64,000 nt of DNA from Chryseosolibacter sp964493505 (GCA_964493505.1 CAZBNP010000007.1:140673-204672), one strand, 5' to 3'; shown: positions 33,452 through 43,155, counted from the first letter of the stretch. A program made the numbers and translations. The notes: a model not told the origin generated them from the sequence alone.

Positions 33452-33578
33452 TCACAACAACCGGGTGCGCAGCAATTCGCGGGTTTCTCTCCGTACACGG
33501 TGATACTATAAATACCTGTGTCACCGGAATTGTAGCTTTCAATTTCGCTCTCTGACAGATGTTCTCTATAGCGGCCGT
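33447..33578 (-). pseudogene. C-terminal remnant of an arsenite methyltransferase gene
   Basis: The minus-strand frame ending at TGA 33447-33449 reads GRYREHLSESEIESY, then NSGDTGIYSITVYGEKP and the Cys-rich end ANCCAPGCCD. This is the C-terminus seen in Bacteroidota ArsM-type arsenite S-adenosylmethyltransferases. Nothing of the ~230-residue methyltransferase domain is present upstream: the frame has no ATG and hits a stop at the palindrome (33579-33605). I read it as a 5' deletion. The identification rests on recalled family C-termini. Confidence 0.65.
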
Positions 33579-33605
33579 TATAATTGCAACAATGTTGCAA
33601 TTATA
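33579..33605. promoter_or_regulatory. 27-bp perfect palindrome, probable operator
   Basis: Arms tataattgcaaca (13 bp) around a single A. It lies between the arsM remnant and the flavoprotein gene, overlapping the -33 region of a weak promoter (TATCTTGC at 33618-33625). The core ttgcaa...ttgcaa is the sort of site bound by small winged-helix repressors such as ArsR, but no repressor gene is present here. Confidence 0.6.
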
Positions 33606-33643
33606 ATTATGGCTTTTTATCTTGCCATCGAAACCTAGCAGTT

Positions 33644-34546
33644 ATGAATAAAGAATTTGACGTGATCATCGTGGGGGGAAGCTATGCCGGCTTGTCGGCG
33701 GCTATGGCACTGGGCAGGGCTTTGCGAAGCGTTTTAATAATCGACAGCGGCCAGCCTTGCAATCGCCAAACACCACATTCGCATAACTTTATCACCCATG
33801 ATGGCGAACCCCCGCAGGCGATCTTGGAAAAGGCAAAAAAACAGGTGCTGCGATATTCCACCATCACCCACATCAATAACATCGCCACGTCCGCCCAAAA
33901 GCGCGATAATAAATTCCAGGTCGAAACAGCGAATAGAGACATTTTTCACGGTCAAAAATTATTGTTCGCAACGGGTGTAAAAGACATGATGCCAACCATT
34001 GAAGGCTTTTCCGAGTGCTGGGGCATCTCTGTATTACATTGCCCCTATTGTCATGGCTATGAAGTACGAAACAAAATAACCGGGATTATCGCAAATGGAG
34101 ATATGGCCTTTGAGATGGTCAGGCTGATCCATCACTGGACAAAAGATCTGATTCTTTTTACAAATGCCCCTTCACAATTAACACGTGACCAGCTGCAAAA
34201 GATCGAATCGCATCGGATCAGGATCATTGAAACTGAAATTTCCCGGATTGAGCATACCAAAGGATATGTAAAGCATATTCAGCTCGTGAACGGAGAAACT
34301 ATTCCGCTGAGTGTTCTTTACGCACGACCAGCGTTCACACAACACTGTACCATTCCCCAAAACCTGGGCTGTGACGTAACCGAGCAAAATCTTCTAAAGG
34401 TTGACACCTTTAATCAAACCACAACATCCGGAATATATGCAGCCGGCGACAACTCGGCTCTGATGCGCTCGGTGTCACATGCTGTTGCTGCCGGCGGATT
34501 TGTCGGAGCAAGCATCAACAGGGATTTGATTGAGCAAGAATTCTAA
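33644..34546 (+). CDS. Thioredoxin reductase-like FAD-dependent oxidoreductase
   Basis: A 300-residue pyridine nucleotide-disulfide oxidoreductase. FAD-binding GGSYAGLSAAMALGRA follows the start MNKEFDVIIVG, and the C-terminal FAD motif is GIYAAGDNS. A redox-active pair lies in LHCPYCHGYE, as in thioredoxin reductases. The NADPH-binding Rossmann motif is weak (GIIANGDMAFEMVRLI). The start is taken at 33644 because the twenty upstream codons include the palindrome. Proteins of this type often accompany arsenic or HxlR loci. It directly abuts a DUF885 gene fragment. Confidence 0.88.
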   Translation: MNKEFDVIIVGGSYAGLSAAMALGRALRSVLIIDSGQPCNRQTPHSHNFITHDGEPPQAILEKAKKQVLRYSTITHINNIATSAQKRDNKFQVETANRDIFHGQKLLFATGVKDMMPTIEGFSECWGISVLHCPYCHGYEVRNKITGIIANGDMAFEMVRLIHHWTKDLILFTNAPSQLTRDQLQKIESHRIRIIETEISRIEHTKGYVKHIQLVNGETIPLSVLYARPAFTQHCTIPQNLGCDVTEQNLLKVDTFNQTTTSGIYAAGDNSALMRSVSHAVAAGGFVGASINRDLIEQEF

Positions 34547-34636
34547 AGGGCGGTTCGTTTGGTGGTGGATGCCGGAATGCACCACAAAGGATGGACAATG
34601 GAAGCCTACCGCTTACTGTTCTGGAAGAAAAATTGA
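34547..34636 (+). pseudogene. Fragment of a DUF885-family gene
   Basis: Immediately after the flavoprotein stop, in-frame codons read RAVRLVVDAGMHHKGWTMEA and then YRLLFWKKN before TGA. The R-x-x-RLVVD-x-G-x-H-x-KGWT pattern is a hallmark of the C-terminal part of DUF885 proteins. There is no start codon and the remaining ~500 residues are missing, so this is a remnant. Confidence 0.65.
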
Positions 34637-35227
34637 TCGATGGGTTACACGTAAACAGCAGTAATATTCACTGCCCCATGGTTATATATGATATAATATA
34701 GATTATTTAATTACTTTTATACCATTAATTAATAAGGTCCAAAAAGGAGACTTTAATTCGTTTGCCTGCAATTTTTTCAATGTATGTGTTAACTAAAACG
34801 CACACATAGAAAAATCAACGGCCGATAGATCTGACCACTAGCCAGCAGGCGGGCGGGGACGCACTAGATATTCCCGCGGAGATTCTCATTAAGGCCTATT
34901 ACGCATAGAGCCAGCGATCTCAACCCTCTCAATTCGTGCTATAGACCGGAAACTCCGGAGTTGGGTGTCCAAATGTTTATTGCGGGTGAACTGGCATCCT
35001 GCACACCTTTAAACGCCTCCGGCTGGTAGCATCGGGCATTTATCGTTCCGTACATCGATAACGCTCCGATACATTGACCTCATAACACTTCCTGGTCCGG
35101 AATCCCTCTCCGTATATGTACGTAGTGGCGTGTCGGTATTATCCATGATGTGGGCGAATGGTTTATTTGATACCTTTTGCTATCAACCCCGGAAGGATGT
35201 ATAAGTATTTCTTTATAAGCAATCGCA
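34637..35227. other. 591-bp intergenic region, AT-rich then apparently decayed
   Basis: 34670-34760 is strikingly AT-rich (ttatatatgatataata) compared with its surroundings. The rest has no open frame with family character, no tRNA and no strong repeat. The end holds the leader of the six-PAS kinase gene; taccttttg near 35170 is an imperfect -7 box. Confidence 0.5.
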
Positions 35228-38200
35228 GTGTTTTCTGGTGACAGATTCTTCTTTTCTCTGTATGAAAAATCCCCTTTGGGGATAATACTTTGCACGCTCT
35301 CCGATAGTATGACGACGTCCGTAAACGAAGCGGCCTGCCGGATGCTGGAGGCGTCGGAGTCAGAATTGCATGGCAAGCTGCTGGCGTGGATTACGCATCC
35401 TGATGATCGCGACAGGGTATCGGCCTATATTGAAAAATTAAGGCGTCGTGAAATCTCCAGCGCCCGATTGCCTGTACGATATAAAATGAAACGAAGCGGT
35501 TATGTAGAGGTCGACCTTACCATAGCCGTAATCGCGGGCAACGACGCGGAAGAGTTGCTGGTCTGCATGTTCCAGGAATCGGTCGCGGCGGTGGCAAAAG
35601 CCCGGAAAGGCTACCATCCGGAGACGCTGGTGTATCTTGGCGATACATACTCCGACACGGAGCCCTTGATCGAACGTCCTCTTCCGGATGTGAATTCCGA
35701 CGTTCTGGTGGCGGAACAGCAGTTCGGCAGGGAACGGCTTGAGTCACTTGAAAGGGAACTGCAAGGTCTTATGGACGCACTCGACCAAAGTTCGCTGGTT
35801 TCCATCGCCGACAAAAACGGAAAAATACTTAAGGTCAACAAACGCTTTTGCGAAGTCGCGAAATACAAAGAATCCGAACTTGTCGGACAACACCATAATA
35901 TCGTAAACGCCGGATACCATAGCAAAGAGTTCTGGAAAGACTTCTGGACAACGATAAAGAAAGGGGACGTTTGGAGAGGTGAGATAAAAAACCGGGCAAA
36001 GGACGGCACCGAATACTGGGTGAATACCACGATCAATCCCATTCGGAACGAAAAGGGTGAGGTCGTTCGCTACCTCTCCATTCGCCAGGATATTACATCG
36101 CGAAAGCGCTATGAACAACTATTGCTGGAGTCGAATCTAAGGCTTGCCCAAATTGAACAATTCATCGACTTCACCACCGATGCCATCCAGGTGTCAAACC
36201 TAGAAGGACAATTTGCTTACATCAACCAGATGGCCTCCCAACGACTCGGCATTTCACGGGCGGAGTGTCATAAATACAATATCACAGATGTGGAGACTGT
36301 CTTCAACCATAAGTCAGCGTGGAAGAAGAACATCGCGCAACTAAAGCAATGCGGCTATCTCAATTCGGAGGGAAGCAATATGGACCAATCTACCGGCGTC
36401 CTCTTCCCTGTTGAGGTAACCATGCGCCTCATTTCGATTCAGGGAAAGGATTTTGTCATAGTCGTGTCGCGCGATATCACGGAACGGAAGAAGAACGAAA
36501 TGGCATTGCGCGAAAACCAGACGCGTCTTGCGGAAGCTCAGCGAATGGCCAAACTTGGCTATTGGGAGTTTGACCTCACCACCAATACAACGTGGTGGTC
36601 TGACGAACAATATAATATCAATGGGGTTACCAAAACGGATACTCCCCTCTCGCAGGACTATTTCCTGGGGTTATTGCATCCCGACGATCTGAAGTGGTTT
36701 AAGGAGCTGTTGCACAAAGTGATTTCAGAAAAGTCGGAAACATCCGCCACTTATCGCATCGTGAGACCCGACGGCGAGATAAGGGTGATTTCCGGTTACT
36801 CGAACACCATTTGTGACCAGCAGGGAAACGTCGTAAAGCTGTCGGGCGTGAACCAGGACATTACCGAGTTCAAGATGACGGAAAAAGCGCTTCGCGAAAG
36901 TGAGGAAACGCTGCGCAAAGCCCAGTCGGTTGCCAAGATCGGAAGCTGGAAACTGGATGTAAAAACCGGTCTCCTCGAATGGTCGGACGAAACCTATAGC
37001 ATCTTCGGCCTCCGGAAAGGGAAACCCCTCACCTATACTGATTTCCTTTCCTGCGTACATCCCGAAGACAAGGAATTTGTCGATTCGTCATGGAGAGCTT
37101 CCCTGACAGGAGCTCCTTATGATATTGTACACAGGATCGTTGCTGACGGCAAGGTTAAATGGGTGCGGGAACAGGCCGAACTTACCTTTGATGAATTCAA
37201 CAACCTAATCTATGGCTTTGGTATCGTACAGGATTTTACTGATCACAAGATCCTGCAAGACTCAAACCTGATATTCAACCAGTCACTCCTGCTGACCGGC
37301 CTTGGTAGCTGGCGTGTCTCCTTCAAGAACAAGGACCTGTTTCTTTCCGACAACATCTACAACCTGCACGGTCTCCAGAAAGAACAGAAGGAGATCACAC
37401 TTGATAGTTATCTGCAATTGATCGCTCCTGCAGACAGGGCGCACGTCCGGGCCGTCCTGAAAAAACTCTTGCGGGAGAAAGGGTCGTTCGAAACTGAATA
37501 CCGCGTCCAAAAATCGGCGCACGAAACCCGCTGGTTGTCCGCCAAAGGAAAAATGCTAACAGACCCCGACGGCAAACCGGTCGAGATCTACGGCATCGTA
37601 CGCGACATCACCAGCGAAAAAAACAGTACGGCCGAACTGATAAAAGCCAGGAAAGAGGCTGAGGAAGCGTCGTTCATTAAGGATGAATTCCTCTCCGTAA
37701 TGAGCCATGAGATCCGAACTCCCCTGAACTCGGTTATCGGCTTGAGCAACCTGATCCTTAAACGCAATCCGCGTGAGGACCAGCTTGAAATCATGAAGGT
37801 GTTAAAAGGCTCCGCCGATAACCTCTTGCATTTGGTAAACGACATACTGGACTTCAACAAGATCAGGGCGGGAAAACTTGAGCTGGAATTCATCCCTTTC
37901 AGACTCACGGTCTTCCTTCAGCACCTGTATGCCTCCTTCAGGTTGTCGGCCCACGATAAGAATATCGACTTCACTATTCACACAGATGCCCGTATTCCGG
38001 ATGTAGTCATCGGCGATGTAACACGACTGAACCAGATATTCAATAACCTCATCGGGAATGCGATCAAATTCACTGACCAGGGTTATGTTAAGTTCAAGGT
38101 CGATCTTAAGTCCATGAAAAAAAATACCTGTACGCTCGTCTTTCATATCGAAGATACAGGCGTCGGAATCACCAGTGATAAACTGGAAACTATATTCCAG

Positions 38201-39151
38201 CCGTTTCAGCAGTCGGAAAGCGATATCACCCGGAAATACGGCGGTACGGGGCTCGGTCTCTCGATTGTAAATTCACTGCTCGAAATACTCAAAGGGAACA
38301 TCCGGGTGAACAGCACTCCCGGCAAAGGGTCGGTGTTTAGTGTGGAGCTGAGCTTAAAATACTCTATTGACAACAGCGAGGAACTATCGCCAGCCCCTCC
38401 AGCTACCATCGAAGAGAGTGCGGTGAAATTCAGGAAATACCTCCGAATCCTGTACGTGGAGGACGTCGAGTCTAACCGGTTCCTGATCGAAAATCTGCTC
38501 GCCGAACACGGTATCAGCACGACAACAGCTTCCTGCGGAAGGATCGCGCTTCAGTTTGCGAGAATAGAACGGTTCGACCTCATTCTGATGGATATCCAGA
38601 TGCCCGGAATGGATGGATACGAGACTACCCGAAAGATCCGTTCGCAGAGAACCGGCAAGAACAAACACACCCCCGTACTTGCTTTTACCGCCGAACCCTA
38701 TTCTGAAGAACTCAAGAAAAAAGTCTCCATGCATGACATCCAGGACGTGATTAGCAAGCCGTTCGATGCGGGTATGCTCCTGGAAAAAATATATATCTGC
38801 GTGGAGTCCCGGTCAAATGAACAGTCGTTGTTTTCGTTCGCCTTCTACGAAAAAGCATTCAACTTCGACCCGGGTAAACTTCGGAAAATAATAGTCGCCG
38901 TAACAAAGGACGTCGAACGATTCAGGACAAAGATGCTCGCGTATGACAAACGCAAGAACTGGAAAAAGATGTCTGACGAAATCCACCGGATACGTCCGAT
39001 CTTCAGAAATCTCGAATGCGATCATATTGTAGCGATTCTGGATACCTACAAAAATCATGACGGATACAACCCGGACGTAAAGAATATCACTCGCATACTG
39101 GTGAGCCAGCTAAATATGTTATTGAAACAACTTTCGAAACTCAAGTATTAA
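35228..39151 (+). CDS. Six-PAS cytoplasmic hybrid histidine kinase with receiver and Hpt-like domain
   Basis: 1307 residues, no transmembrane helices seen. Six PAS domains are recognisable, starting near residues 5, 190, 308, 430, 555 and 683; the second contains the Aer/BdlA-like NAGYHSKEFWKDFW. HisKA has its His in LSVMSHEIRTPLNSV (about 826), HATPase has LIGNAIKFT and GGTGLGLSIV, and the receiver has Asp in LILMDIQMPGMDG (about 1120). The C-terminal domain resembles Hpt but with IHRIRPIFRN in place of HxLKG. The start is a GTG at 35228: a stop lies four codons upstream and the first ATG would cut the first PAS. It precedes the chemosensory cluster. Confidence 0.9.
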   Translation: MFSGDRFFFSLYEKSPLGIILCTLSDSMTTSVNEAACRMLEASESELHGKLLAWITHPDDRDRVSAYIEKLRRREISSARLPVRYKMKRSGYVEVDLTIAVIAGNDAEELLVCMFQESVAAVAKARKGYHPETLVYLGDTYSDTEPLIERPLPDVNSDVLVAEQQFGRERLESLERELQGLMDALDQSSLVSIADKNGKILKVNKRFCEVAKYKESELVGQHHNIVNAGYHSKEFWKDFWTTIKKGDVWRGEIKNRAKDGTEYWVNTTINPIRNEKGEVVRYLSIRQDITSRKRYEQLLLESNLRLAQIEQFIDFTTDAIQVSNLEGQFAYINQMASQRLGISRAECHKYNITDVETVFNHKSAWKKNIAQLKQCGYLNSEGSNMDQSTGVLFPVEVTMRLISIQGKDFVIVVSRDITERKKNEMALRENQTRLAEAQRMAKLGYWEFDLTTNTTWWSDEQYNINGVTKTDTPLSQDYFLGLLHPDDLKWFKELLHKVISEKSETSATYRIVRPDGEIRVISGYSNTICDQQGNVVKLSGVNQDITEFKMTEKALRESEETLRKAQSVAKIGSWKLDVKTGLLEWSDETYSIFGLRKGKPLTYTDFLSCVHPEDKEFVDSSWRASLTGAPYDIVHRIVADGKVKWVREQAELTFDEFNNLIYGFGIVQDFTDHKILQDSNLIFNQSLLLTGLGSWRVSFKNKDLFLSDNIYNLHGLQKEQKEITLDSYLQLIAPADRAHVRAVLKKLLREKGSFETEYRVQKSAHETRWLSAKGKMLTDPDGKPVEIYGIVRDITSEKNSTAELIKARKEAEEASFIKDEFLSVMSHEIRTPLNSVIGLSNLILKRNPREDQLEIMKVLKGSADNLLHLVNDILDFNKIRAGKLELEFIPFRLTVFLQHLYASFRLSAHDKNIDFTIHTDARIPDVVIGDVTRLNQIFNNLIGNAIKFTDQGYVKFKVDLKSMKKNTCTLVFHIEDTGVGITSDKLETIFQPFQQSESDITRKYGGTGLGLSIVNSLLEILKGNIRVNSTPGKGSVFSVELSLKYSIDNSEELSPAPPATIEESAVKFRKYLRILYVEDVESNRFLIENLLAEHGISTTTASCGRIALQFARIERFDLILMDIQMPGMDGYETTRKIRSQRTGKNKHTPVLAFTAEPYSEELKKKVSMHDIQDVISKPFDAGMLLEKIYICVESRSNEQSLFSFAFYEKAFNFDPGKLRKIIVAVTKDVERFRTKMLAYDKRKNWKKMSDEIHRIRPIFRNLECDHIVAILDTYKNHDGYNPDVKNITRILVSQLNMLLKQLSKLKY

Positions 39152-39193
39152 CTTCTGCGGATATGCCGAACACCGACAAAAAGTGATTTCCTT

Positions 39194-40771
39194 TTAAAGC
39201 AGCGCAGATGAAGGGAAATCAGTCGACAGTGATGAGGAGTGGGGTCCGCGATGAACCGGCTTTACCGGTACGTATGGAATCGTAAAGTAGAACGTCGAAC
39301 CTTTTCCGGGGGTACTTTCCGCATAGATCCTGCCGCCGAGAAGCTCTACGAAACCCTTGCTTATAGCGAGACCCAAACCCGATCCGCCGAAGCGCGTATG
39401 GATCGTATCATCCGCCTGACGGAAAGGCAAGAACACTGTCTCAAGCTTATCGCCGGGAATACCGATACCCGTGTCCTTGACCCAGAATTCCAGGACCCCC
39501 GGTTCTGACAAACGACAACCGAATTCAATGCTACCTTCCTTTGTAAATTTTGAAGCATTCGTGAGCAGGTTGTACAAGACCTGGGTTAGTCGTTGAAAGT
39601 CAATGACAATATTATTCTCTTCACCCTTCAACCCGTTGACGGCGCTGACAACGACCCTGCTTTTTTTCAGATGGATGGTTTCCGCCCTGAATCGCTGCGA
39701 CAATCGATCAAACATTTCGTTGACATTGCCCGCAACGGGCAGGCAGGAGATCTGTCCGGCTTCGATCTTTGAAATATCCAGTATGTTGTTAACAACGTTC
39801 AGCAAATCCTGGCTGCGCTCCAATATAAGCCTGGTGAATTCAACGCGTTTTTTTTCAGACAAATCGCGACGGGCCATTCCAAGCAATTCGGCGAAGCCCA
39901 TGATGGCGTTCATCGGCGTCCGTATCTCATGGGAAATGTTCGCCAGAAAGGTGGACTTCAACTGATCCGATTCTTTCGCTTTCCGCAGCGTTCGATGAAG
40001 ACGAATTTCGTTCTCCTTTTTATCCGTGATGTCGCTCCGTATGGACAAGTACTCAAAAATCGTGTTCTTCCTATTCCTGAGCGGAATAATAAAAGTATCA
40101 ACCCAGTAGAATGTGCCATCCTTTCGCCTGTTCCTTACTTCTCCGCGCCAGATGTTTCCATTGCTGATCGTCTCCCACATTTCCTGCCAGAATGCTGGAG
40201 CGTGATATCCGGAATTGATAATGCTGTGCTTTTTTCCTACCAGCTCGTTCAGGCTGTAACCGCTTATTTCCATGAATTTCGCATTCGCATACTTGATAGT
40301 CCCTTTCAGGTCGGCGATTGACACGATCGTAGCCGCGTCGATCGCGCCCTTGAATTCCTCCAGCTTGAACTGCAGATCCAGATTGGCAACTTCAGCCTTC
40401 GTGCGCGCAGTAGTACGGATGCTCATCAGCATTCCGTCCCTCCACACCGCACGGCCTTCATCGTATACAATGGTCGACTGATCAAGTACCCATACGTGCC
40501 TCCCCGACTTATGCCGCAAACGATATTCCATAGAGGACTGCGATCGTTTGCCGGACACAGCAAAGTCTTTACAAACCCGTGGCTTGTCCCTTGGCACAAT
40601 AAGATCCAGCCATCCGGGTGCCCCGCGAAGGATCTCTTCTGCACTATAACCGCAAATCTCCCGGACACCCTCGCCGATAAAAACCGGAGCGCCTGTCCGA
40701 ATGTCAAAGCGATACACTACACAGGGCAGCTTCCCTATCAGATTGCGGATATCAGGCTTGGAAAAATTCAC
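39194..40771 (-). CDS. PAS-PAS sensor histidine kinase
   Basis: 525 residues, soluble. Two PAS domains: residues about 10-125 and 135-250, the latter with IINSGYHAPAFWQEMW and WRGEVRNRRKDGTFYWVDTF, very like the second PAS of the neighbouring six-PAS kinase. HisKA has FLANISHEIRTPMNAIMGFA, HATPase has YNLLTNASKFT, DTGIGIPGDK and FGGSGLGLAISKG. It overlaps the upstream receiver gene by 4 bp (40768-40771) and so forms a two-gene operon with it, transcribed towards the large kinase. Confidence 0.92.
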   Translation of the reverse strand: MNFSKPDIRNLIGKLPCVVYRFDIRTGAPVFIGEGVREICGYSAEEILRGAPGWLDLIVPRDKPRVCKDFAVSGKRSQSSMEYRLRHKSGRHVWVLDQSTIVYDEGRAVWRDGMLMSIRTTARTKAEVANLDLQFKLEEFKGAIDAATIVSIADLKGTIKYANAKFMEISGYSLNELVGKKHSIINSGYHAPAFWQEMWETISNGNIWRGEVRNRRKDGTFYWVDTFIIPLRNRKNTIFEYLSIRSDITDKKENEIRLHRTLRKAKESDQLKSTFLANISHEIRTPMNAIMGFAELLGMARRDLSEKKRVEFTRLILERSQDLLNVVNNILDISKIEAGQISCLPVAGNVNEMFDRLSQRFRAETIHLKKSRVVVSAVNGLKGEENNIVIDFQRLTQVLYNLLTNASKFTKEGSIEFGCRLSEPGVLEFWVKDTGIGIPGDKLETVFLPFRQADDTIHTRFGGSGLGLAISKGFVELLGGRIYAESTPGKGSTFYFTIPYVPVKPVHRGPHSSSLSTDFPSSALL

Positions 40772-41592
40772 AGGTACTTTGAGAGGGTTTGAAAAAGACT
40801 GGTACTGCTGACAGGCTTGAGCAGGTAATCGTTCGCACCGGCTTCCATCGCCTGCCGGATATCATTGTCGCCGGTAGAGGCTGTAAGCGCAATGATAGGA
40901 ACCGTCAGGTTAAACTCCCTGATCTTTCTTATCGCCTGAATTCCGTTCAAAACCGGCATATGAATATCCATCAGGATCACATCAACGGCAAACAGACTGT
41001 TGTGAACGCTTGCGATGGCCTCCTCACCGTTCACGGCAACAACGCTGTCAAGACCCCACTCTTCCAGGAACGAAAGGAAGACCAGCGCGTTGATCTCATT
41101 GTCCTCGGCAAGTAGCAACCGTTTATTGCGAAAATATAGATGCGCGCCATCCTCCCCTGATCCTGACATCCGGAAAGAATGATCAAACTCGATGGTAATC
41201 TGATCATCGGCGATTTCATAATCAATCTTACGGTCTAATGAGTCAATAAAATCTCTCAACTCACTGCCATCCGTGAGATTCCGGCGGCTCGATCCATGCC
41301 CTTCTATGACAATGCGCAGTACGACATAACCATGTCGCGACGGATTTAGTGTGATCTCAATACTGATAATCCCATTGATGAGTCTCGCAGACAAAAAGTC
41401 AGCGATGATCCGAACAGGATTTACAAGTAAAGCAGGGTCACCATAAAATTCTTCCGGTAGTTGTATGTCAATGCCAAGCTTCATGATATTCTGCTTGCCC
41501 GATGATCTGTTCAAATCGGCCAGGAGTTTATTGCATACTTCCCGCAACTCAAAAGCCCTCATAGATTGAATCTGAGTAAATATTTCCGGCAA
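40768..41592 (-). CDS. Receiver-domain protein with a degenerate HATPase-like N-terminus
   Basis: 274 residues. The C-terminal ~120 residues are an intact receiver: LLLAEDNEINALVFLSFLEE, acceptor Asp in VILMDIHMPVLNG, Thr in IIALTAS and Lys in YLLKPVS. The N-terminal ~150 residues (LREVCNKLLADLNRSSGKQN, then GDPALLVNPVRIIADFLSAR) follow the layout of a histidine-kinase ATPase domain, but the N-box Asn and the G-boxes are missing. It looks like the C-terminal half of a hybrid kinase that lost its catalytic residues. It is coupled to the PAS-PAS kinase by a 4-bp overlap. Confidence 0.8.
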   Translation of the reverse strand: MPEIFTQIQSMRAFELREVCNKLLADLNRSSGKQNIMKLGIDIQLPEEFYGDPALLVNPVRIIADFLSARLINGIISIEITLNPSRHGYVVLRIVIEGHGSSRRNLTDGSELRDFIDSLDRKIDYEIADDQITIEFDHSFRMSGSGEDGAHLYFRNKRLLLAEDNEINALVFLSFLEEWGLDSVVAVNGEEAIASVHNSLFAVDVILMDIHMPVLNGIQAIRKIREFNLTVPIIALTASTGDNDIRQAMEAGANDYLLKPVSSTSLFQTLSKYL

Positions 41593-41736
41593 GATTACGA
41601 AAAAAAGTATCCGATATTGTGTCGTCTGTAATGTTCTTATTCATCTCTATGTAGAAATACGGACCCGCATCGCCGTGAGGATTGGTATAGCATCCAATTG
41701 TTTCATTTCGTTGCTTTGCATGAAGCATCCAAAGAA

Positions 41737-42903
41737 ATGTCTGTCATCAACAACAAACACATTCAAACGGCAACCCTGAAGGACGTACTCAACTCCCTTG
41801 ATGATCTTGTCGAAGAGGGTTACTTCCGTATTGCCAATGACCACACGGTGGCCTACGCGAACAGTGCTTTCGTCACAATGTTCGAATTCACATCCCCGGA
41901 CGACCTGCACAACACCGCTTTCGAAGAGTTGTGCGCAGAAGATCATATGCCGGTCTTCGTGAAGAACAAAGTCAAAACAGAAGGGTATCTGATCAATCAA
42001 CGCATTTTATGCAAGCAAAAGAGCGGTGGAAATTTCTGGGCTTCTGTATCGGGGAAAAAAATTCAGAGCGATACCGGATGCACATTCGCCGGGGTCATAC
42101 ACGATATTTCCGAACGAATTGAAGCCGAGGAGGCACTGAAGCAGCGTGAAATGCAGTTTGAAAAACTAACGATGGAACTCGATCGGTTCATTTACAGTGC
42201 CTCTCATGAAATACGGTCGCCGGTGAGCACCCTGTCCGGCGTTATCAATATCATGAAACACGACCTCTGCGGAGAACAGGCGCAACAATACATCGGATTC
42301 CTGCAAGCAGGTATTGAAAAACTTGAGCAGATCATCGCCCAACTCACGGGACATGTGAAAAACTATCGCAATCCGGTGGAGGATCGCTATATCGACTTCG
42401 ACATCATGCTGAAGGATATCCTGGAGGAATTTCACCGCGGGCATCCCATGTTCTCAAAGGCTTGTTTATCTCTCGAAATTAACGGATCCAGCGTCTTTCA
42501 TTGCGACCCTGAGCGCTTGCGAATGATATTGCACAACATTATCAAGAACTCCCTGGACTATATGGATGACCGAAAATCCATGAAGGTTGTATCGGTTTCC
42601 GTTAACAGGAAATTTGAAAAAGCCGTCATCGAAGTCTTTGATAATGGCGTCGGTATTCCTACCACGCATGTCGGCAGGGTGTTCGATATGTTCTACCGGG
42701 CCAGTAACCACACCAAAGGATCTGGCATTGGATTGTACACTGTCAGGGAGGCAGTAACAAAACTCGGCGGTACAATCAAGTTGTTCTCGGAGTTCGGAGT
42801 TGGAACTTCCGTTATTATCGAATTGCCTAACTCTAAAAAGGGGAAGCTGGTCAATCGGAAGAAACTGCTCCGCATTCCAGGGCATCATCCATTCAGCCCC
42901 TAG
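41737..42903 (+). CDS. PAS sensor histidine kinase
   Basis: 388 residues from the ATG at 41737 (an ATG 13 codons upstream at 41698 is possible). A single PAS domain (about residues 10-125; YFRIANDHTVAYANSAFVTM, VIHDISERIEAEEAL) is followed by HisKA with FIYSASHEIRSPVSTLSGV and an HATPase with ILHNIIKNSLDYMDD, DNGVGIPTTH and GSGIGLYTVREAV. No membrane helix and no receiver are present, so it needs a separate response-regulator partner. It is the gene just before the chemosensory run, 252 bp upstream. Confidence 0.9.
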   Translation: MSVINNKHIQTATLKDVLNSLDDLVEEGYFRIANDHTVAYANSAFVTMFEFTSPDDLHNTAFEELCAEDHMPVFVKNKVKTEGYLINQRILCKQKSGGNFWASVSGKKIQSDTGCTFAGVIHDISERIEAEEALKQREMQFEKLTMELDRFIYSASHEIRSPVSTLSGVINIMKHDLCGEQAQQYIGFLQAGIEKLEQIIAQLTGHVKNYRNPVEDRYIDFDIMLKDILEEFHRGHPMFSKACLSLEINGSSVFHCDPERLRMILHNIIKNSLDYMDDRKSMKVVSVSVNRKFEKAVIEVFDNGVGIPTTHVGRVFDMFYRASNHTKGSGIGLYTVREAVTKLGGTIKLFSEFGVGTSVIIELPNSKKGKLVNRKKLLRIPGHHPFSP

Positions 42904-43155
42904 ACCTCCCGTGATACCACCGACGTTCCGGACCGCACCCGGTGAAATTACGGAGACCGTCCTATGTAATTAATTTACCTGCCCCTACACAATAAACCTT
43001 AACAAAAAGAGGGGGATCGTCATAGATATTTGTCAGGTGTTTAACGAGTAGGGTACCTGTCGACATCCGGCTGCATCCGTTGTCGATCATAAAAGGGTCC
43101 TTTTCACATCGCCTACCCTTGAACATAGCGTGAACCAAAACCAACCATCACTAAA

